64,000 nucleotides of DNA from MFD00082-c5 sp963697995 (GCA_963697995.1 OY969110.1:620001-684000); one strand, 5' to 3'; positions 43,079-52,420 are shown, numbered from the stretch's first letter. The notes: generated by a model not told the origin, from the sequence alone. Numbers and translations are program-made.

Positions 43079-44437
43079 TCATTTTTTCGCTGCTTGATGA
43101 GTTAAAAAATTCATGCACACATTGTGGCATTTAGCAAACTTCTTGTGCATCAAAGTGTTACTTTAGTTAACTCTTTAGCCTCGACTTGCGTCATTTTTTG
43201 AAAGCAATTTGGAAAATTTTGCCGCAAACAAAAAACATGATTTATACGATATACATGATATGTAGGATAAGTTCCTGTTTATGGAATCCGCTATTCTTTT
43301 TTTGACTTATGAAAAACTCAGAAGTGGGCAAAAAACGCACTAAATGGTAAATATTAAAAGGGTATAGATCAATCACCCCCTTTTTTTAAGCGAAGCTTAA
43401 AAAATACTAAAAGAGCGGAAAATTTTTTTAAAAAAGCAAAAACTAAATAGGTTCAACAAAGTTTCGTTGCTTTTTTTAAAACTTTTCCGCTCTTTTAGTG
43501 AGGCGCTTTAGCGCCAGGGGGTGAGTTCGCAAGCTTTAGTCTCTTTACTCTTTTTCTGCAAATGAGTTCAATAATGAGGGGCACCACAAAATAGCTCTCA
43601 TAAGTTCGAAATACGGTAACTTCTATTTTCCCCCTATCAAGCCTATCAAGCATATCCAATCTATCATGTTTTTGCTGCTTGATGAGTTAAAAAATTCATG
43701 CACACATTGTGGCATATAGCAATTTCTTGTGAATCAAAGCGTTACTTTAGGTAACTCTTTAGCTTCGACTTGCATCATTTTTTGAAAGCAATTTGGAAAA
43801 TTTTGCCGCAAACAAAAAACATGATTTATACGATATACATGATATGTAGGATAAGTTCCTGTTTATGGAATCCGCTATTCTTTTTTTGACTTATGAAAAA
43901 CTCAGAAGTGGGCAAAAAACGCACTAAATGGTAAATATTAAAAGGGTATAGATCAATCACCCCCTTTTTTTAAGCGAAGCTTAAAAAATACTAAAAGAGC
44001 GGAAAAGTTTTTTAAAAAAGCAAAAACTAAATAGGTTCAACAAAGTTTCGTTGCTTTTTTTTAAAACTTTTCCGCTCTTTTAGTGAGGCGCTTTAGCGCC
44101 AGGGGGTGAGTTCGCAAGCTTTAGTCTCTTTACTCTTCTTCTGCAAATGAGTTCAATGATAAGGGGCACCCCAAAATAGCTCTCATAAGTTCGAAATACG
44201 GTAACTTCTATTTTCCCCCTATCAAGCCTATCAAGCATATCCAATCTATCATGTTTTTGCTGCTTGATGAGTTAAAAAATTCATGCACATTGTGGCATAT
44301 AGCAAACTTCTTGTGCATCAAAGCGTTACTTTAGTTAACTCTTTAGCCTCGACTTGCATCATTTTTTGAAAGCAATTTGGAAAATTTTGCCGCAAACAAA
44401 AAACATGATTTATACCATATACATGATATGTAGGATA
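43076..44437. repeat. 585-bp tandem repeat (2.3 copies) with long hairpins
   Basis: TGCTTGATGAGTTAAAAAAT marks unit starts at 43091, 43676 and 44261, an exact 585-base period. The third unit ends at about 44437. Units 1 and 2 are nearly identical. Each holds a hairpin of about 95 bases (43406-43499 and 43990-44084) with 32-base arms and an unpaired CTAAATAGGTTCAACAAAG-type loop, followed by the small palindrome GGCGCTTTAGCGCC. No open frame of note is present. The recent tandem duplication is therefore of a non-coding element also present at 22.4-23.1 kb. Confidence 0.93.
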
Positions 44438-44460
44438 ACCCGTTTTATTAAATGAAACAC

Positions 44461-45513
44461 TTAAACAGAACGATCAACAGGCCTTTCTAAGACGACGCTC
44501 GTCGGATACGCCATTTCAGCCCCTTTAAGAACCACTATCTGCCCAATCTTAAGCAAAAGCTCTTGCTGGAGATTGCGAAACTCCTCCGTCACCGTCTTCG
44601 GTGTATATGCAATCACCTCCAAATCCAAGCTATAGGGACCAAAATTCACAAAGTGAACCATCACCTTTTCTGGGTCAATATCCTTGTGCCCCTTCAAGTA
44701 AGCCTTGATCTCATCAATAATGGGCTGAATTTTATCAAAATCCTCACATCTAATCCCTATCGTCTGAGAAAAACGCCTCTCAGCCATTCTTCCAGGGTTT
44801 TCAATGATCGCATCGGTGATTAACGCGTTTGGAATAAAAAGAGGGCGTCTGTCTAGGGTCCTCAATCTTGTGATATACCAACCCACTTCCTCGACGAACC
44901 CTTCAAAACCCTTATTGGGTGATCTAATCCAGTCGCCAACAGAAAAATGACGGTTTGCGTGGATCATAAATCCCCCAAAAAAATTTGAAATCATATCTTT
45001 TGCCGCAAAGCTGATCGCTAAGCCTCCAAGCCCTCCAAAAGCTAAAAGAGTCGAAGGAGTGTAATTAAAAAGCTCCAACAAGGAAAGGATCGCCAATAAA
45101 ATAATCGCAATCGTCGCTAAACGACTCAAGCCAAAAATCAATGATTTATCCGCTTTCCTTGTCGCTAAAAAATGAGCTTGGACCTTCTCCTTCCAGTTTA
45201 AGATGGCAATCGAGACAGATATCACAGCAAAAACTTGTGTCAGAGAAACTATCCATTTGGCCAGTTCCCTGTAGGAAAAGTGCTCAGCAATCACTTGGAA
45301 AGCGATTAGACAACCAAAAACTGGAAACGTATACCTTACAAATGATTGACATGTTGCGAAAAATGACTTAAGCAAGTCCCCTTGATCCCGAATCCCTTTT
45401 AGCCATCTAAAAAGATTCAAGAAGACGTAAAAAGCAATAAGTGTCCCAAAGGCCACCATTGCAAGCTTCGTCGTCAACTCAAAAAGGGCTTCCTCCGTTG
45501 CATTAAAAGACAT
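44461..45513 (-). CDS. Small-conductance mechanosensitive channel (MscS family)
   Basis: 350 residues with four hydrophobic segments. The pore helix plus beta domain signature is LLAFGGLGGLAISFAAKDMISNFFGG followed by HFSVGDWIRSPNKGFEGFVEEVGWYITRL and PNALITDAIIENPGR. The channel opens when membrane tension rises and protects against osmotic shock. Its start overlaps the end of the upstream barrel gene by 11 bases. The Gly-rich pore helix is complete. Confidence 0.92.
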   Translation of the reverse strand: MSFNATEEALFELTTKLAMVAFGTLIAFYVFLNLFRWLKGIRDQGDLLKSFFATCQSFVRYTFPVFGCLIAFQVIAEHFSYRELAKWIVSLTQVFAVISVSIAILNWKEKVQAHFLATRKADKSLIFGLSRLATIAIILLAILSLLELFNYTPSTLLAFGGLGGLAISFAAKDMISNFFGGFMIHANRHFSVGDWIRSPNKGFEGFVEEVGWYITRLRTLDRRPLFIPNALITDAIIENPGRMAERRFSQTIGIRCEDFDKIQPIIDEIKAYLKGHKDIDPEKVMVHFVNFGPYSLDLEVIAYTPKTVTEEFRNLQQELLLKIGQIVVLKGAEMAYPTSVVLERPVDRSV

Positions 45514-46459
45514 AAGTCACTAAAAATCTCGCTCCGACCATATTGTAAGTCGTTTTTGGGAAATCAAACGGATAATTTTGACGGTAACCATAGAGACGAT
45601 TTCTCCAAAAAGGGATGAGAGAGAGCTCAAAAGCCTCTTCTCTAATGTAATACCCATAAAATGTTAGAGGCACATCGACCTGATACATCACAAGCTTACC
45701 CATTTTTTGGCAAAGGCTTGTCGATCTAAAACAATCCTCTTTACATCCACAACCCTCCCAATTATCGTCGTCATCGTAGTAATAAATATCGTTTTGACGT
45801 TTTGAGAAACAAAATTCAAGCTTATTTCTTGCGCTTGTCGGAATCTTGACTTTAAAATTAACCCCGGCACTTGAACACTCGTTAAAGAAAAAACCTGACA
45901 AAAAGCCTGCAGAAAAAAAGTAAAGCCTTGGCCTGTTTGTGATCTTAAGCCTTGCTGCCATATGAGGATCCACAAAATCTTGGTGCGAAGGGAGGATAAA
46001 AAGGCGTCGGTTTCTTGCATACCGTATAACAACTTCTTTCCCCGTAAAATTTCCAAACCCTACAAGAGGGGTAAAGTAAAAACTATAAGGGGACGAGAAT
46101 CCAAGAGTATACCCAAGACGCCCTTCAATCTCAGCATCTGTCAAATTGACTTGAGGACACATCCCAAAACTGCAACACCCCTGCACTTTTCCAACAGCAT
46201 AATACTGATCGGCGCCATAGTAAAGAGCATTAAAGCGCACTCTATCGTAGCTAAACCGCTCCCCATACATCCATCCCTTTTGATGCAACTCACTTGGCAA
46301 TTTGCCCTTTAAATCAAAAAGTATTTGCCTATCCCTTTCAACGTAATAAACCTCGGGTCCTAAACTAAAACGGTCCGGACCACAAAGAATATCAAGTCTT
46401 GGGCTTGGCAAAACCCCAAAAAGGGGAGACATCAATAAAATGAGGAGAAAGATTCTCAT
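45503..46459 (-). CDS. Outer-membrane protein, probable beta-barrel
   Basis: 318 residues with a signal peptide (FLLILLMSPLFGVLPS), aromatic-rich alternating strands and a C-terminal Val-Phe after VGARFLVTY. Several Cys residues cluster in CCSFGMC and CGCKEDC, in keeping with the disulfide-linked outer envelope of chlamydiae. It resembles the other barrel proteins in the window in layout, not in obvious sequence. Function unknown. Confidence 0.7.
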   Translation of the reverse strand: MRIFLLILLMSPLFGVLPSPRLDILCGPDRFSLGPEVYYVERDRQILFDLKGKLPSELHQKGWMYGERFSYDRVRFNALYYGADQYYAVGKVQGCCSFGMCPQVNLTDAEIEGRLGYTLGFSSPYSFYFTPLVGFGNFTGKEVVIRYARNRRLFILPSHQDFVDPHMAARLKITNRPRLYFFSAGFLSGFFFNECSSAGVNFKVKIPTSARNKLEFCFSKRQNDIYYYDDDDNWEGCGCKEDCFRSTSLCQKMGKLVMYQVDVPLTFYGYYIREEAFELSLIPFWRNRLYGYRQNYPFDFPKTTYNMVGARFLVTYVF

Positions 46460-46582
46460 AAGTCCTCATGGAGAAAATTAAAATTGCAGGATAATCAATC
46501 CTTCAAACCCTTGTCAATGACATTTTCATGTTGAATAGTTTATCTGTAAAAAGTTAAGGTTTAGAAAAGGAGCTATTATTCC

Positions 46583-47263
46583 ATGCGTTCTCTGTTTCAA
46601 TATGGTCTTATGGTTTTAACTGCCGTATCCCTTTATGGAATCGACGTTTACGTCGAGTCATCCGAGGGAGATCTTCTTTGTCTCTCCATTGAAGGCAGTG
46701 AAAGTTTAGCAGGACTGCAAGACTATTTGTCAAAAGTTGTCGATGTGCCCCAAAATAAACAGACAATAGTTGTGAAAGCGACAAAAGAGGACCTCGAAAA
46801 AAAACCGACTAAAATTCCAAGATCATACGATCGCCCTTTAACCCAAAACGAAAAAAAAGATATCGCCTTAATCGTCAACATCTTGGCGGAAAAGTCGCTC
46901 ATGTCTCTTTGGGGGTACCGCACCACTTTAGAAGAAGCTGGCGACCGCGTCAATAACGTCCATCCCTTAGAGTTTTTCCTCTATGTCTTCACCGAACCTC
47001 ACTTAAAAGAGAACCTTAAAGCCATCAAAAAAAGAGGGGGAATCGTTTGGGGAGACTTTATTGGAGGAATGGCTGAGTCTTTTGTCGAGGAGAATAGAAG
47101 GAAAAACGTTACTGAAGCTCACATAAACCACTTTGCCGAAAAGGTGGGCGTCGATGCAAAAACACTCTGGCCCTTGGCTAAAGAGAACAAGTGGCAAGAG
47201 TTTATCTCTCTTGTCATCAAACAAATGCCCCAATCACAAAAACCTGCCAGGTATACTCCCTAA
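46583..47263 (+). CDS. Exported protein of unknown function
   Basis: 226 residues with a signal peptide (FQYGLMVLTAVSLYG). The mature part is mostly alpha-helical: YDRPLTQNEKKDIALIVNIL, VNNVHPLEFFLYVFTEPHLK and AHINHFAEKVGVDAKTLWPL. I do not recognise the family. It ends in a 30-base convergent overlap with the permease gene. Confidence 0.65.
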   Translation: MRSLFQYGLMVLTAVSLYGIDVYVESSEGDLLCLSIEGSESLAGLQDYLSKVVDVPQNKQTIVVKATKEDLEKKPTKIPRSYDRPLTQNEKKDIALIVNILAEKSLMSLWGYRTTLEEAGDRVNNVHPLEFFLYVFTEPHLKENLKAIKKRGGIVWGDFIGGMAESFVEENRRKNVTEAHINHFAEKVGVDAKTLWPLAKENKWQEFISLVIKQMPQSQKPARYTP

Positions 47264-48520
47264 TTGTAAGCCATAAGATTTCTTTCGAAAGGCAAAAAAT
47301 AAAATAAGGGATGAGAACAACCCGGTAGTACCTGCCACTAAAAAAAAGAGAGGCCAGGAGCAAAAACTGGCTAAAAGACCGCCGCAACACGCTAAAAAAT
47401 CTCCCTTAAACGAAAAAAGAGACCAAAGAAGCGCGTATTGAACAGCCGCGTACCTCTTATCGCAAATTCTCCAAAGAAGATAGATAAACGACGCCATCGC
47501 CAACCCACCTGTCAAATTCTCTAAAGCAATGGCGCTATAAAAAATAATATACGATTTGCCAAAAAGACTTAAAAACGTGTGAAAATAAAGGGAAAAAGCG
47601 TGCAAACACCCGGTGAGCGCCACCATGCTAAAGGGGTTTTTCCCCTTAATAAAAAGACTTAAAAAAAATGTTCCCAAAATGGTAAAACTAAAACCCCAAA
47701 ATTTTGCCGCCATGGCTAAATCTGCTTTGTTAAAACCAAGAGACAAATAAAAAGGCCCCTCCATCGTCTTAGACATTTGACTGCCACACTTAAATCCCAC
47801 AACAAGAGCTAAAATTAAAAAAGCATCTTTTCTTTCGAAAAAATTTTTAATGGGTTTTAACAGAGTCTCTTTAAAAAATCCTTCAAAAAGAGAGTTGTGA
47901 GAAGAGAAGGCTAAGCGCTTTGCTAAAATCACCTCTTTTGACCTAATAGGCTCCGGAGAAAGAAAAATCAAAAAAGCGACAAATCCCAGTAAAGCCGCCA
48001 TAAACAAGTACATCGACGACCAATCCCATAATAAAGCAAGGTAAAGACCCCCTCCACCGGCAGATAAAAGCCCTATCCGGTACCCCGTGACGACACAAGC
48101 TGATCCTCTTTGATAAGAAGTCTCTTCCAAACTTTCAAGCTCATACGCTAAACCGACAATGTATAAACACCCGGTAAACAAAGATAAGGAGAGCAAGCAG
48201 AAAGCCAAACTCCAGGGCGCTGTTAAAGGATTGATCAAACTCATTCCACATAAGCTGCCACTCATCCCTAAAAGAGATAAAATCATCCACCCTTTTCTAG
48301 GCTTCTCTTCAAAAAAAGGCAACGAGATCTGATCGACTAAAGGAGACCAGAGTAATTTAATGCTAAAAGGCAACCCCATGAGGGCAAAAAGACCAATAAA
48401 GGCTCTATCAAAACCCACTTCTGAAAGCCAAACTGACAAAACAGTGCCTGAAAGAGGAATTGGAAGAGCATTTGCAAGACCAATAAATGCTAAAATAAAA
48501 AACGGGATTTTATTATTCAT
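47234..48520 (-). CDS. AmpG-like major facilitator permease
   Basis: 428 residues with 12 hydrophobic segments. The FALMGLPFSIKLLWSPLVDQ segment (residues about 44-63) is typical of AmpG, which imports anhydro-muropeptides for peptidoglycan recycling. Other MFS subfamilies, including chlamydial nucleotide-type carriers, lack it. A distant relative with another substrate cannot be excluded. Confidence 0.75.
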   Translation of the reverse strand: MNNKIPFFILAFIGLANALPIPLSGTVLSVWLSEVGFDRAFIGLFALMGLPFSIKLLWSPLVDQISLPFFEEKPRKGWMILSLLGMSGSLCGMSLINPLTAPWSLAFCLLSLSLFTGCLYIVGLAYELESLEETSYQRGSACVVTGYRIGLLSAGGGGLYLALLWDWSSMYLFMAALLGFVAFLIFLSPEPIRSKEVILAKRLAFSSHNSLFEGFFKETLLKPIKNFFERKDAFLILALVVGFKCGSQMSKTMEGPFYLSLGFNKADLAMAAKFWGFSFTILGTFFLSLFIKGKNPFSMVALTGCLHAFSLYFHTFLSLFGKSYIIFYSAIALENLTGGLAMASFIYLLWRICDKRYAAVQYALLWSLFSFKGDFLACCGGLLASFCSWPLFFLVAGTTGLFSSLILFFAFRKKSYGLQLGSIPGRFL

Positions 48521-48572
48521 ATGTTTAGCTATTTTAGTCTATTTAGCTCTTGAAATCTAGAGGAAATTTTTG

Positions 48573-48601
48573 TTGACTTACCACCCATTTATTAATAATT
48601 T
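48573..48601 (+). promoter_or_regulatory. Sigma-70-type promoter of the carbonic anhydrase gene
   Basis: TTGACT at 48573-48578 and TAATTT at 48596-48601 are separated by 17 bases, followed by an AAGGA ribosome site at about 48612 and the ATG at 48623. The -10 box is weak. Confidence 0.5.
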
Positions 48602-48622
48602 AAAATTTAACAAGGATGTTTT

Positions 48623-49297
48623 ATGGCTTTCAAGTTTTTTATCTGTTTCCTCATAAGCTTCTCTCTTTTTGCAGAAGAGTTGACATGTACCAATAAAGGG
48701 GAAGTTTTGTCAGATGGGGCTCAAGCAGAAGAGGCTCTAAAACGATTGATGGAAGGCAACCACAGGTTTGCCATGGACAAAATGACTTACCCTCAAAGAA
48801 ATAACGAAAGACGCGCCTTAATCGCCTCAAAGCAAGACCCGTTTGCGATCGTCCTCGGATGCTCTGATTCAAGAGTGCCTGTCGAAATCGTCTTCGATCA
48901 AAGTGTTGGCGATCTCTTTATCGTCAGAGTTGCAGGCAATGTGGTTGGAAAAACTGAATTTGAAAGCATCCACTACTCTCTTGTCCATCACCACCCAAAA
49001 ATCATCATGGTCTTAGGGCACGAGGGGTGCGGGGCTGTTAAAGCTGTTTTAGAAAATGATACTCAAGGGGTTGAAACCATTGCCAATCTCATTCAACCCG
49101 CAGTCGATAAGGCTAAAAAAGAGGGGGGAAACAACCCTCTTGAAAAAGCGATCAAAGGGAACGTCTGCAGGATGGTGGAGTACTTAAAAACAAATGAGGA
49201 GATCAAAAAACTGATAGCTGAAAAGAAAATTTTGGTTATTGGGGGGTATTACGATCTCAACTCAGGCGTTGTGCAATTAGTGACTGACTGCCGCTAA
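48623..49297 (+). CDS. Exported beta-class carbonic anhydrase
   Basis: 224 residues. Residues 1-17 are a signal peptide (FFICFLISFSLFA). The zinc site is complete: Cys80, Asp82 and Arg84 in GCSDSRVP, His133 and Cys136 in GHEGCGA. It interconverts CO2 and bicarbonate, here probably in the periplasm. The last 21 bases overlap the convergent otsA gene. Confidence 0.93.
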   Translation: MAFKFFICFLISFSLFAEELTCTNKGEVLSDGAQAEEALKRLMEGNHRFAMDKMTYPQRNNERRALIASKQDPFAIVLGCSDSRVPVEIVFDQSVGDLFIVRVAGNVVGKTEFESIHYSLVHHHPKIIMVLGHEGCGAVKAVLENDTQGVETIANLIQPAVDKAKKEGGNNPLEKAIKGNVCRMVEYLKTNEEIKKLIAEKKILVIGGYYDLNSGVVQLVTDCR

Positions 49298-50680
49298 AAA
49301 CTCATTTAACCAAAAATCGATGTTTTTTATCTCAACCTGAGAGCGCAAAAGACTCATCCGGGATCGCTTCTCCTCATCACTCATCTTATAGGCCCTATAG
49401 ATGGCCTCAGCGACCGCTTCACTATCGTAAGGATTCACTAATAGAGCTCCCTCGGCAAGCTCTCCTGAGGCCCCCGCAAACTCGCTCAAAATCAAAACGC
49501 CGTTTAGATCAACATTACAAGCAATATACTCTTTGGCTACCAAGTTCATTCCATCCCGAAGGGAGGTCACAAGAGCGATCTCAGCCGCCTTATAATAAGC
49601 AATCAAATCCTCAAAGGGCAAATTTCGATAAAAGTAGTGGATCGGCGTCCAACCTGGCACCCCAAACTGCCCATTCACCTCTCCGATCAAACGCTCAATC
49701 GTTACTTTAAGATCTTCATATTGTGGAACTTGCGTTCTTGAAGGTACAAGCACTTGAAGTAAAATCACTTGCTCCCTCATTTCAGGATATTTCTCTAAAC
49801 TTAAACGATACCCTTGGATTCTCTCAGGTATCCCCTTAATATAATCTAATCGATCCGTTCCCAAAATGATTTTTTGCTTAGGGTACTCTTCGTGAAAAAA
49901 CCAACTCCTCTCTTTGACATTATGAGAGGAGGCGAGATCATTAAAGGCTTCAAAATCGATACTGATGGGAAAAACACCCACTTTCACCCTTTTTTGTTCA
50001 TGAGAGAGGCAAGTGATCTTATCAAGAGCGCCACTCCTTTTAAAGGGACTTAAATGCTCAATTGTTTCGACCAAATTTTTGGCGTCTTGAGGCGTATGTA
50101 CTCCTATCGTTTCAAACTCTAAAAGCCCTGCCAAAATCTCCTCGCGCCAGGGCAATTTAAGAAAAATTTCAGGGGGTGGAAAGGGAATGTGTAGAAAAAA
50201 CCCAAGAGTTCTTTTAACGTTTAAAGCTTTTAACTCTTTGGCAATCTCCATCAGCTGGTAATCTTGCACCCAAATAAAATCATCCTGAGTACTTTTTTTT
50301 GCGATCACCTGAGCAAATTTTGCATTCACTTCCCGATACGACTGGTAGTAATGCGGCTTAAAATGGCACCTCGTTTCAAAACTGTGAAAAAGAGGCCAAA
50401 GAATCTCATTGGAAAACCCTGAATAGTAGTTGTCGATATCAAACTGTGTCAAAGATACGGGGTGAAGCTCATATCCTAAATCCTTTTTGACCCCGTTAAG
50501 CACTCCATGGTAATCTCCCTCTTCGCAAGACCCAAGCCAACCGACCCAAGAGCCCCCATGCTTTTTTAAAAGGGGACTTAAAGCTGTGACCAAACCACCA
50601 CCCCCATTGGATGCATGAAAAGCATCCCCCCTTTTTTCAAGAGCTATCGGCAAACGATTAGAGACCATCATAAGACGCAT
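49277..50680 (-). CDS. otsA: Alpha,alpha-trehalose-6-phosphate synthase
   Basis: 467 residues of GT20: SNRLPIALEKR, the GGGGLVTALSPLL glucose-6-phosphate loop, GFFLHIPFPPPEIF, GTDRLDYIKGIPERIQGY and SLRDGMNLVAKEY. It joins UDP-glucose and glucose-6-phosphate. No otsB phosphatase gene is adjacent. The gene starts directly after the end of the upstream small barrel protein gene. Trehalose may serve osmotic protection, and the product draws on the same UDP-glucose pool as the glycan locus. Confidence 0.95.
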   Translation of the reverse strand: MRLMMVSNRLPIALEKRGDAFHASNGGGGLVTALSPLLKKHGGSWVGWLGSCEEGDYHGVLNGVKKDLGYELHPVSLTQFDIDNYYSGFSNEILWPLFHSFETRCHFKPHYYQSYREVNAKFAQVIAKKSTQDDFIWVQDYQLMEIAKELKALNVKRTLGFFLHIPFPPPEIFLKLPWREEILAGLLEFETIGVHTPQDAKNLVETIEHLSPFKRSGALDKITCLSHEQKRVKVGVFPISIDFEAFNDLASSHNVKERSWFFHEEYPKQKIILGTDRLDYIKGIPERIQGYRLSLEKYPEMREQVILLQVLVPSRTQVPQYEDLKVTIERLIGEVNGQFGVPGWTPIHYFYRNLPFEDLIAYYKAAEIALVTSLRDGMNLVAKEYIACNVDLNGVLILSEFAGASGELAEGALLVNPYDSEAVAEAIYRAYKMSDEEKRSRMSLLRSQVEIKNIDFWLNEFLAAVSH

Positions 50681-51259
50681 CTAAAACCTCACCTCTAAAC
50701 CGCCGACAAAACCATTGAACGAAGGAATATGACATGGATTGTCTCGGTAGGCAAAAACACCTCTATAAGCTAAAAAGGGATGAAATCTTTGGCAAAGGCC
50801 CAAGCCGATCGAGGCTGTAAAGGCAGGATGACACTCAGAAATTCTTCTACAACCTATTCTGTTTGTGATATAAACAAACCCAGGATTCAAAGAAATAGTG
50901 ACCCTTTTTCTAAAAAGATATGTTATCGATAAAAGCGACTCAATATCTCTTGAGATTTTATGGGCGTTATCGTTGTACCCCAAACGGGCCCCCACAAAAA
51001 GTGTCTTCAAAGCTCTTAATTGATACTTTCCATAAATGCCCCAAGTAAAAAACTCTTTTTGACAAGACTCTCCTGGAGGTCTTGAAAAGAGCAAAGTTCC
51101 AAACTGAGAACCCACATAAAACCCTGAAATGTAGGCTGCCGGATCCTCTTCAAGAGTCTCGTCGGTAAATTGAGCAGCAAGCGATAACATAGGGCTTAAG
51201 GCCAAAAGATTGGAAACAAAAAAAAGAAAAAAATTAAATAGAAAAAATTTTTTTAACAT
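50681..51259 (-). CDS. Small outer-membrane barrel protein
   Basis: 192 residues with a long hydrophobic signal (KKFFLFNFFLFFVSNLLALS), then strand-like repeats: GFYVGSQFGTLLF, LFVGARLGYNDNAHKIS, and a C-terminal FNGFVGGLEVRF ending in Phe. The segments AGYNDN-like and FLAYRGVFAYR recur in the next protein (GVEAGYNDNGF and YVAYRGIF), so the two genes are paralogues. Function unknown. Confidence 0.72.
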   Translation of the reverse strand: MLKKFFLFNFFLFFVSNLLALSPMLSLAAQFTDETLEEDPAAYISGFYVGSQFGTLLFSRPPGESCQKEFFTWGIYGKYQLRALKTLFVGARLGYNDNAHKISRDIESLLSITYLFRKRVTISLNPGFVYITNRIGCRRISECHPAFTASIGLGLCQRFHPFLAYRGVFAYRDNPCHIPSFNGFVGGLEVRF

Positions 51260-51274
51260 CTTTTAAAGACACTT

Positions 51275-51309
51275 AAAGAGGTCCGTCTTGTTTGAAGACG
51301 AACCTCTTT
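51275..51309. terminator. Hairpin terminator between paralogous barrel genes
   Basis: AAAGAGGTCCGTCTT (51275-51289) pairs with AAGACGAACCTCTTT (51295-51309), one mismatch. A run of nine T follows on the plus strand, and a short T3 follows on the minus strand. It lies just after the stop of the minus-strand gene 51319-52182, so it probably ends that transcript. Confidence 0.75.
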
Positions 51310-51318
51310 TTTTTTAAC

Positions 51319-52182
51319 TTAGAACGTGAATGTCAAACCACCATACACACTATCGACTCTCGATGCGTGTTTAAGTCTGTAGAATGGGTAGTAACAACCC
51401 CCAATATCCTCAAACTGATCGTTAAATTCACCACAAGTTTTTGTAAAAATACCGCGGTAGGCCACATAAATATTGACACAGTCAAAAATTGAGTAACCCA
51501 ATCCCGCTTTTACCACTCCTGCCCAGTTTTGTGTTGAATCTTGACAGAACAAATCATCGATCTCTCTTGATTGGTAATAAAAATCTTCACAACGCCCATG
51601 CTTTTCAAGTCCAAGTGTTTCTTTTACACGAGCTGCTCCCCCTTTGACAAAAACGTTAAAACTGTCGCAGAAAATATAGTTTGCTGTGAGGGAAATGTTC
51701 CAGTCTTTAGAGTGCAATTTTAAATTGTGGTAAGCGGTTCTTGTATCGATAACCGGATGGTGAGCTCTTAAACAAAGTTTTGAAAAACCGTTGTCGTTAT
51801 AGCCCGCTTCAACTCCTAAAAAGAAGGAAGAATTGCAAATGCGTCTGTTGTAGCCACCAAATACGCCCCAGGCAAAGTGCCCTCTGTGGGAATCAACTTC
51901 AATATTTTCATAATTGTCTACAAGAACGATTTTATCGGGGCAACCGCAATCGTTTTGAGGCGTTTTAATCCAGGCATACCCGGCTTCACCACCGATATAA
52001 AACCCTGAACGGAAGCACCCACCAAACCCAAATTCATTGCAGCAATCATCGTAAGGATAGTAGCAGCAAGAAGGGGATGGGCAACAATTATCTAAACAAC
52101 TGTCTTGGCAACAAGCATTGAAGCCAAAAACTTGCGAGGTTAAAGCAAAAACGCTCAAACCTAATGTGATCAACTTTTTCAT
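51319..52182 (-). CDS. Cysteine-rich outer-membrane barrel protein
   Basis: 287 residues. Signal peptide about 1-20 (ITLGLSVFALTSQVFG), then a short Cys-rich head with ten Cys in 32 residues (NACCQDSCLDNCCPSPSCCY and beyond), then an OmpA/MOMP-style barrel: SGFYIGGEAGYAWI, FFLGVEAGYNDNGF, AGLGYSIFDCVNIYVAYRGIF, ending VDSVYGGLTFTF with a C-terminal Phe. The Cys-rich head could form disulfides in the chlamydial envelope. A strong promoter and AGGAGA site precede it, so it is probably well expressed. Confidence 0.82.
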   Translation of the reverse strand: MKKLITLGLSVFALTSQVFGFNACCQDSCLDNCCPSPSCCYYPYDDCCNEFGFGGCFRSGFYIGGEAGYAWIKTPQNDCGCPDKIVLVDNYENIEVDSHRGHFAWGVFGGYNRRICNSSFFLGVEAGYNDNGFSKLCLRAHHPVIDTRTAYHNLKLHSKDWNISLTANYIFCDSFNVFVKGGAARVKETLGLEKHGRCEDFYYQSREIDDLFCQDSTQNWAGVVKAGLGYSIFDCVNIYVAYRGIFTKTCGEFNDQFEDIGGCYYPFYRLKHASRVDSVYGGLTFTF

Positions 52183-52233
52183 GGACTCTCCTAAAAATAG
52201 TTATATTTTTTTCTTTAGCCTTAAAAAATCTGT

Positions 52234-52262
52234 TTTATACGAATTACCTCTAGGTTTGTCAA
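52234..52262 (-). promoter_or_regulatory. Consensus sigma-70-type promoter
   Basis: Read on the minus strand: TTGACA (52262-52257), 17 bases, TATAAA (52239-52234). It drives the cysteine-rich barrel gene, with its ribosome site AGGAGA at 52192-52187 and ATG at 52182. It is close to the ideal sequence. Confidence 0.85.
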
Positions 52263-52390
52263 TGCTTTTAAAAAAAATATTTATTTAACGATTTCGAAAG
52301 AGGTGTAATAGAAAAACAAACCAGAGTTAGAGAGAAAGAATTTACCGATCGGTCCATAAATAATTAATGAAATTTAATTGTAGAATATTA

Positions 52391-52416
52391 TATAATACCT
52401 CTCTTTACCCAGGAGA
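52391..52416 (+). promoter_or_regulatory. -10 box and ribosome site of the suf operon
   Basis: TATAAT at 52391-52396 is a perfect -10 box, while no convincing -35 box lies 17 bases before it. AGGAGA at 52411-52416 precedes the sufB ATG at 52421. The short distance implies a leader of only about 20 bases. Confidence 0.55.
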
Positions 52417-52420
52417 TTAA

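Noticed and set aside
43076..44437. CRISPR, rRNA or phage origin for the 585-bp repeat
   Set aside because: There are no spacers, no rRNA-like sequence and no phage genes. It is a non-coding repeat with hairpins.
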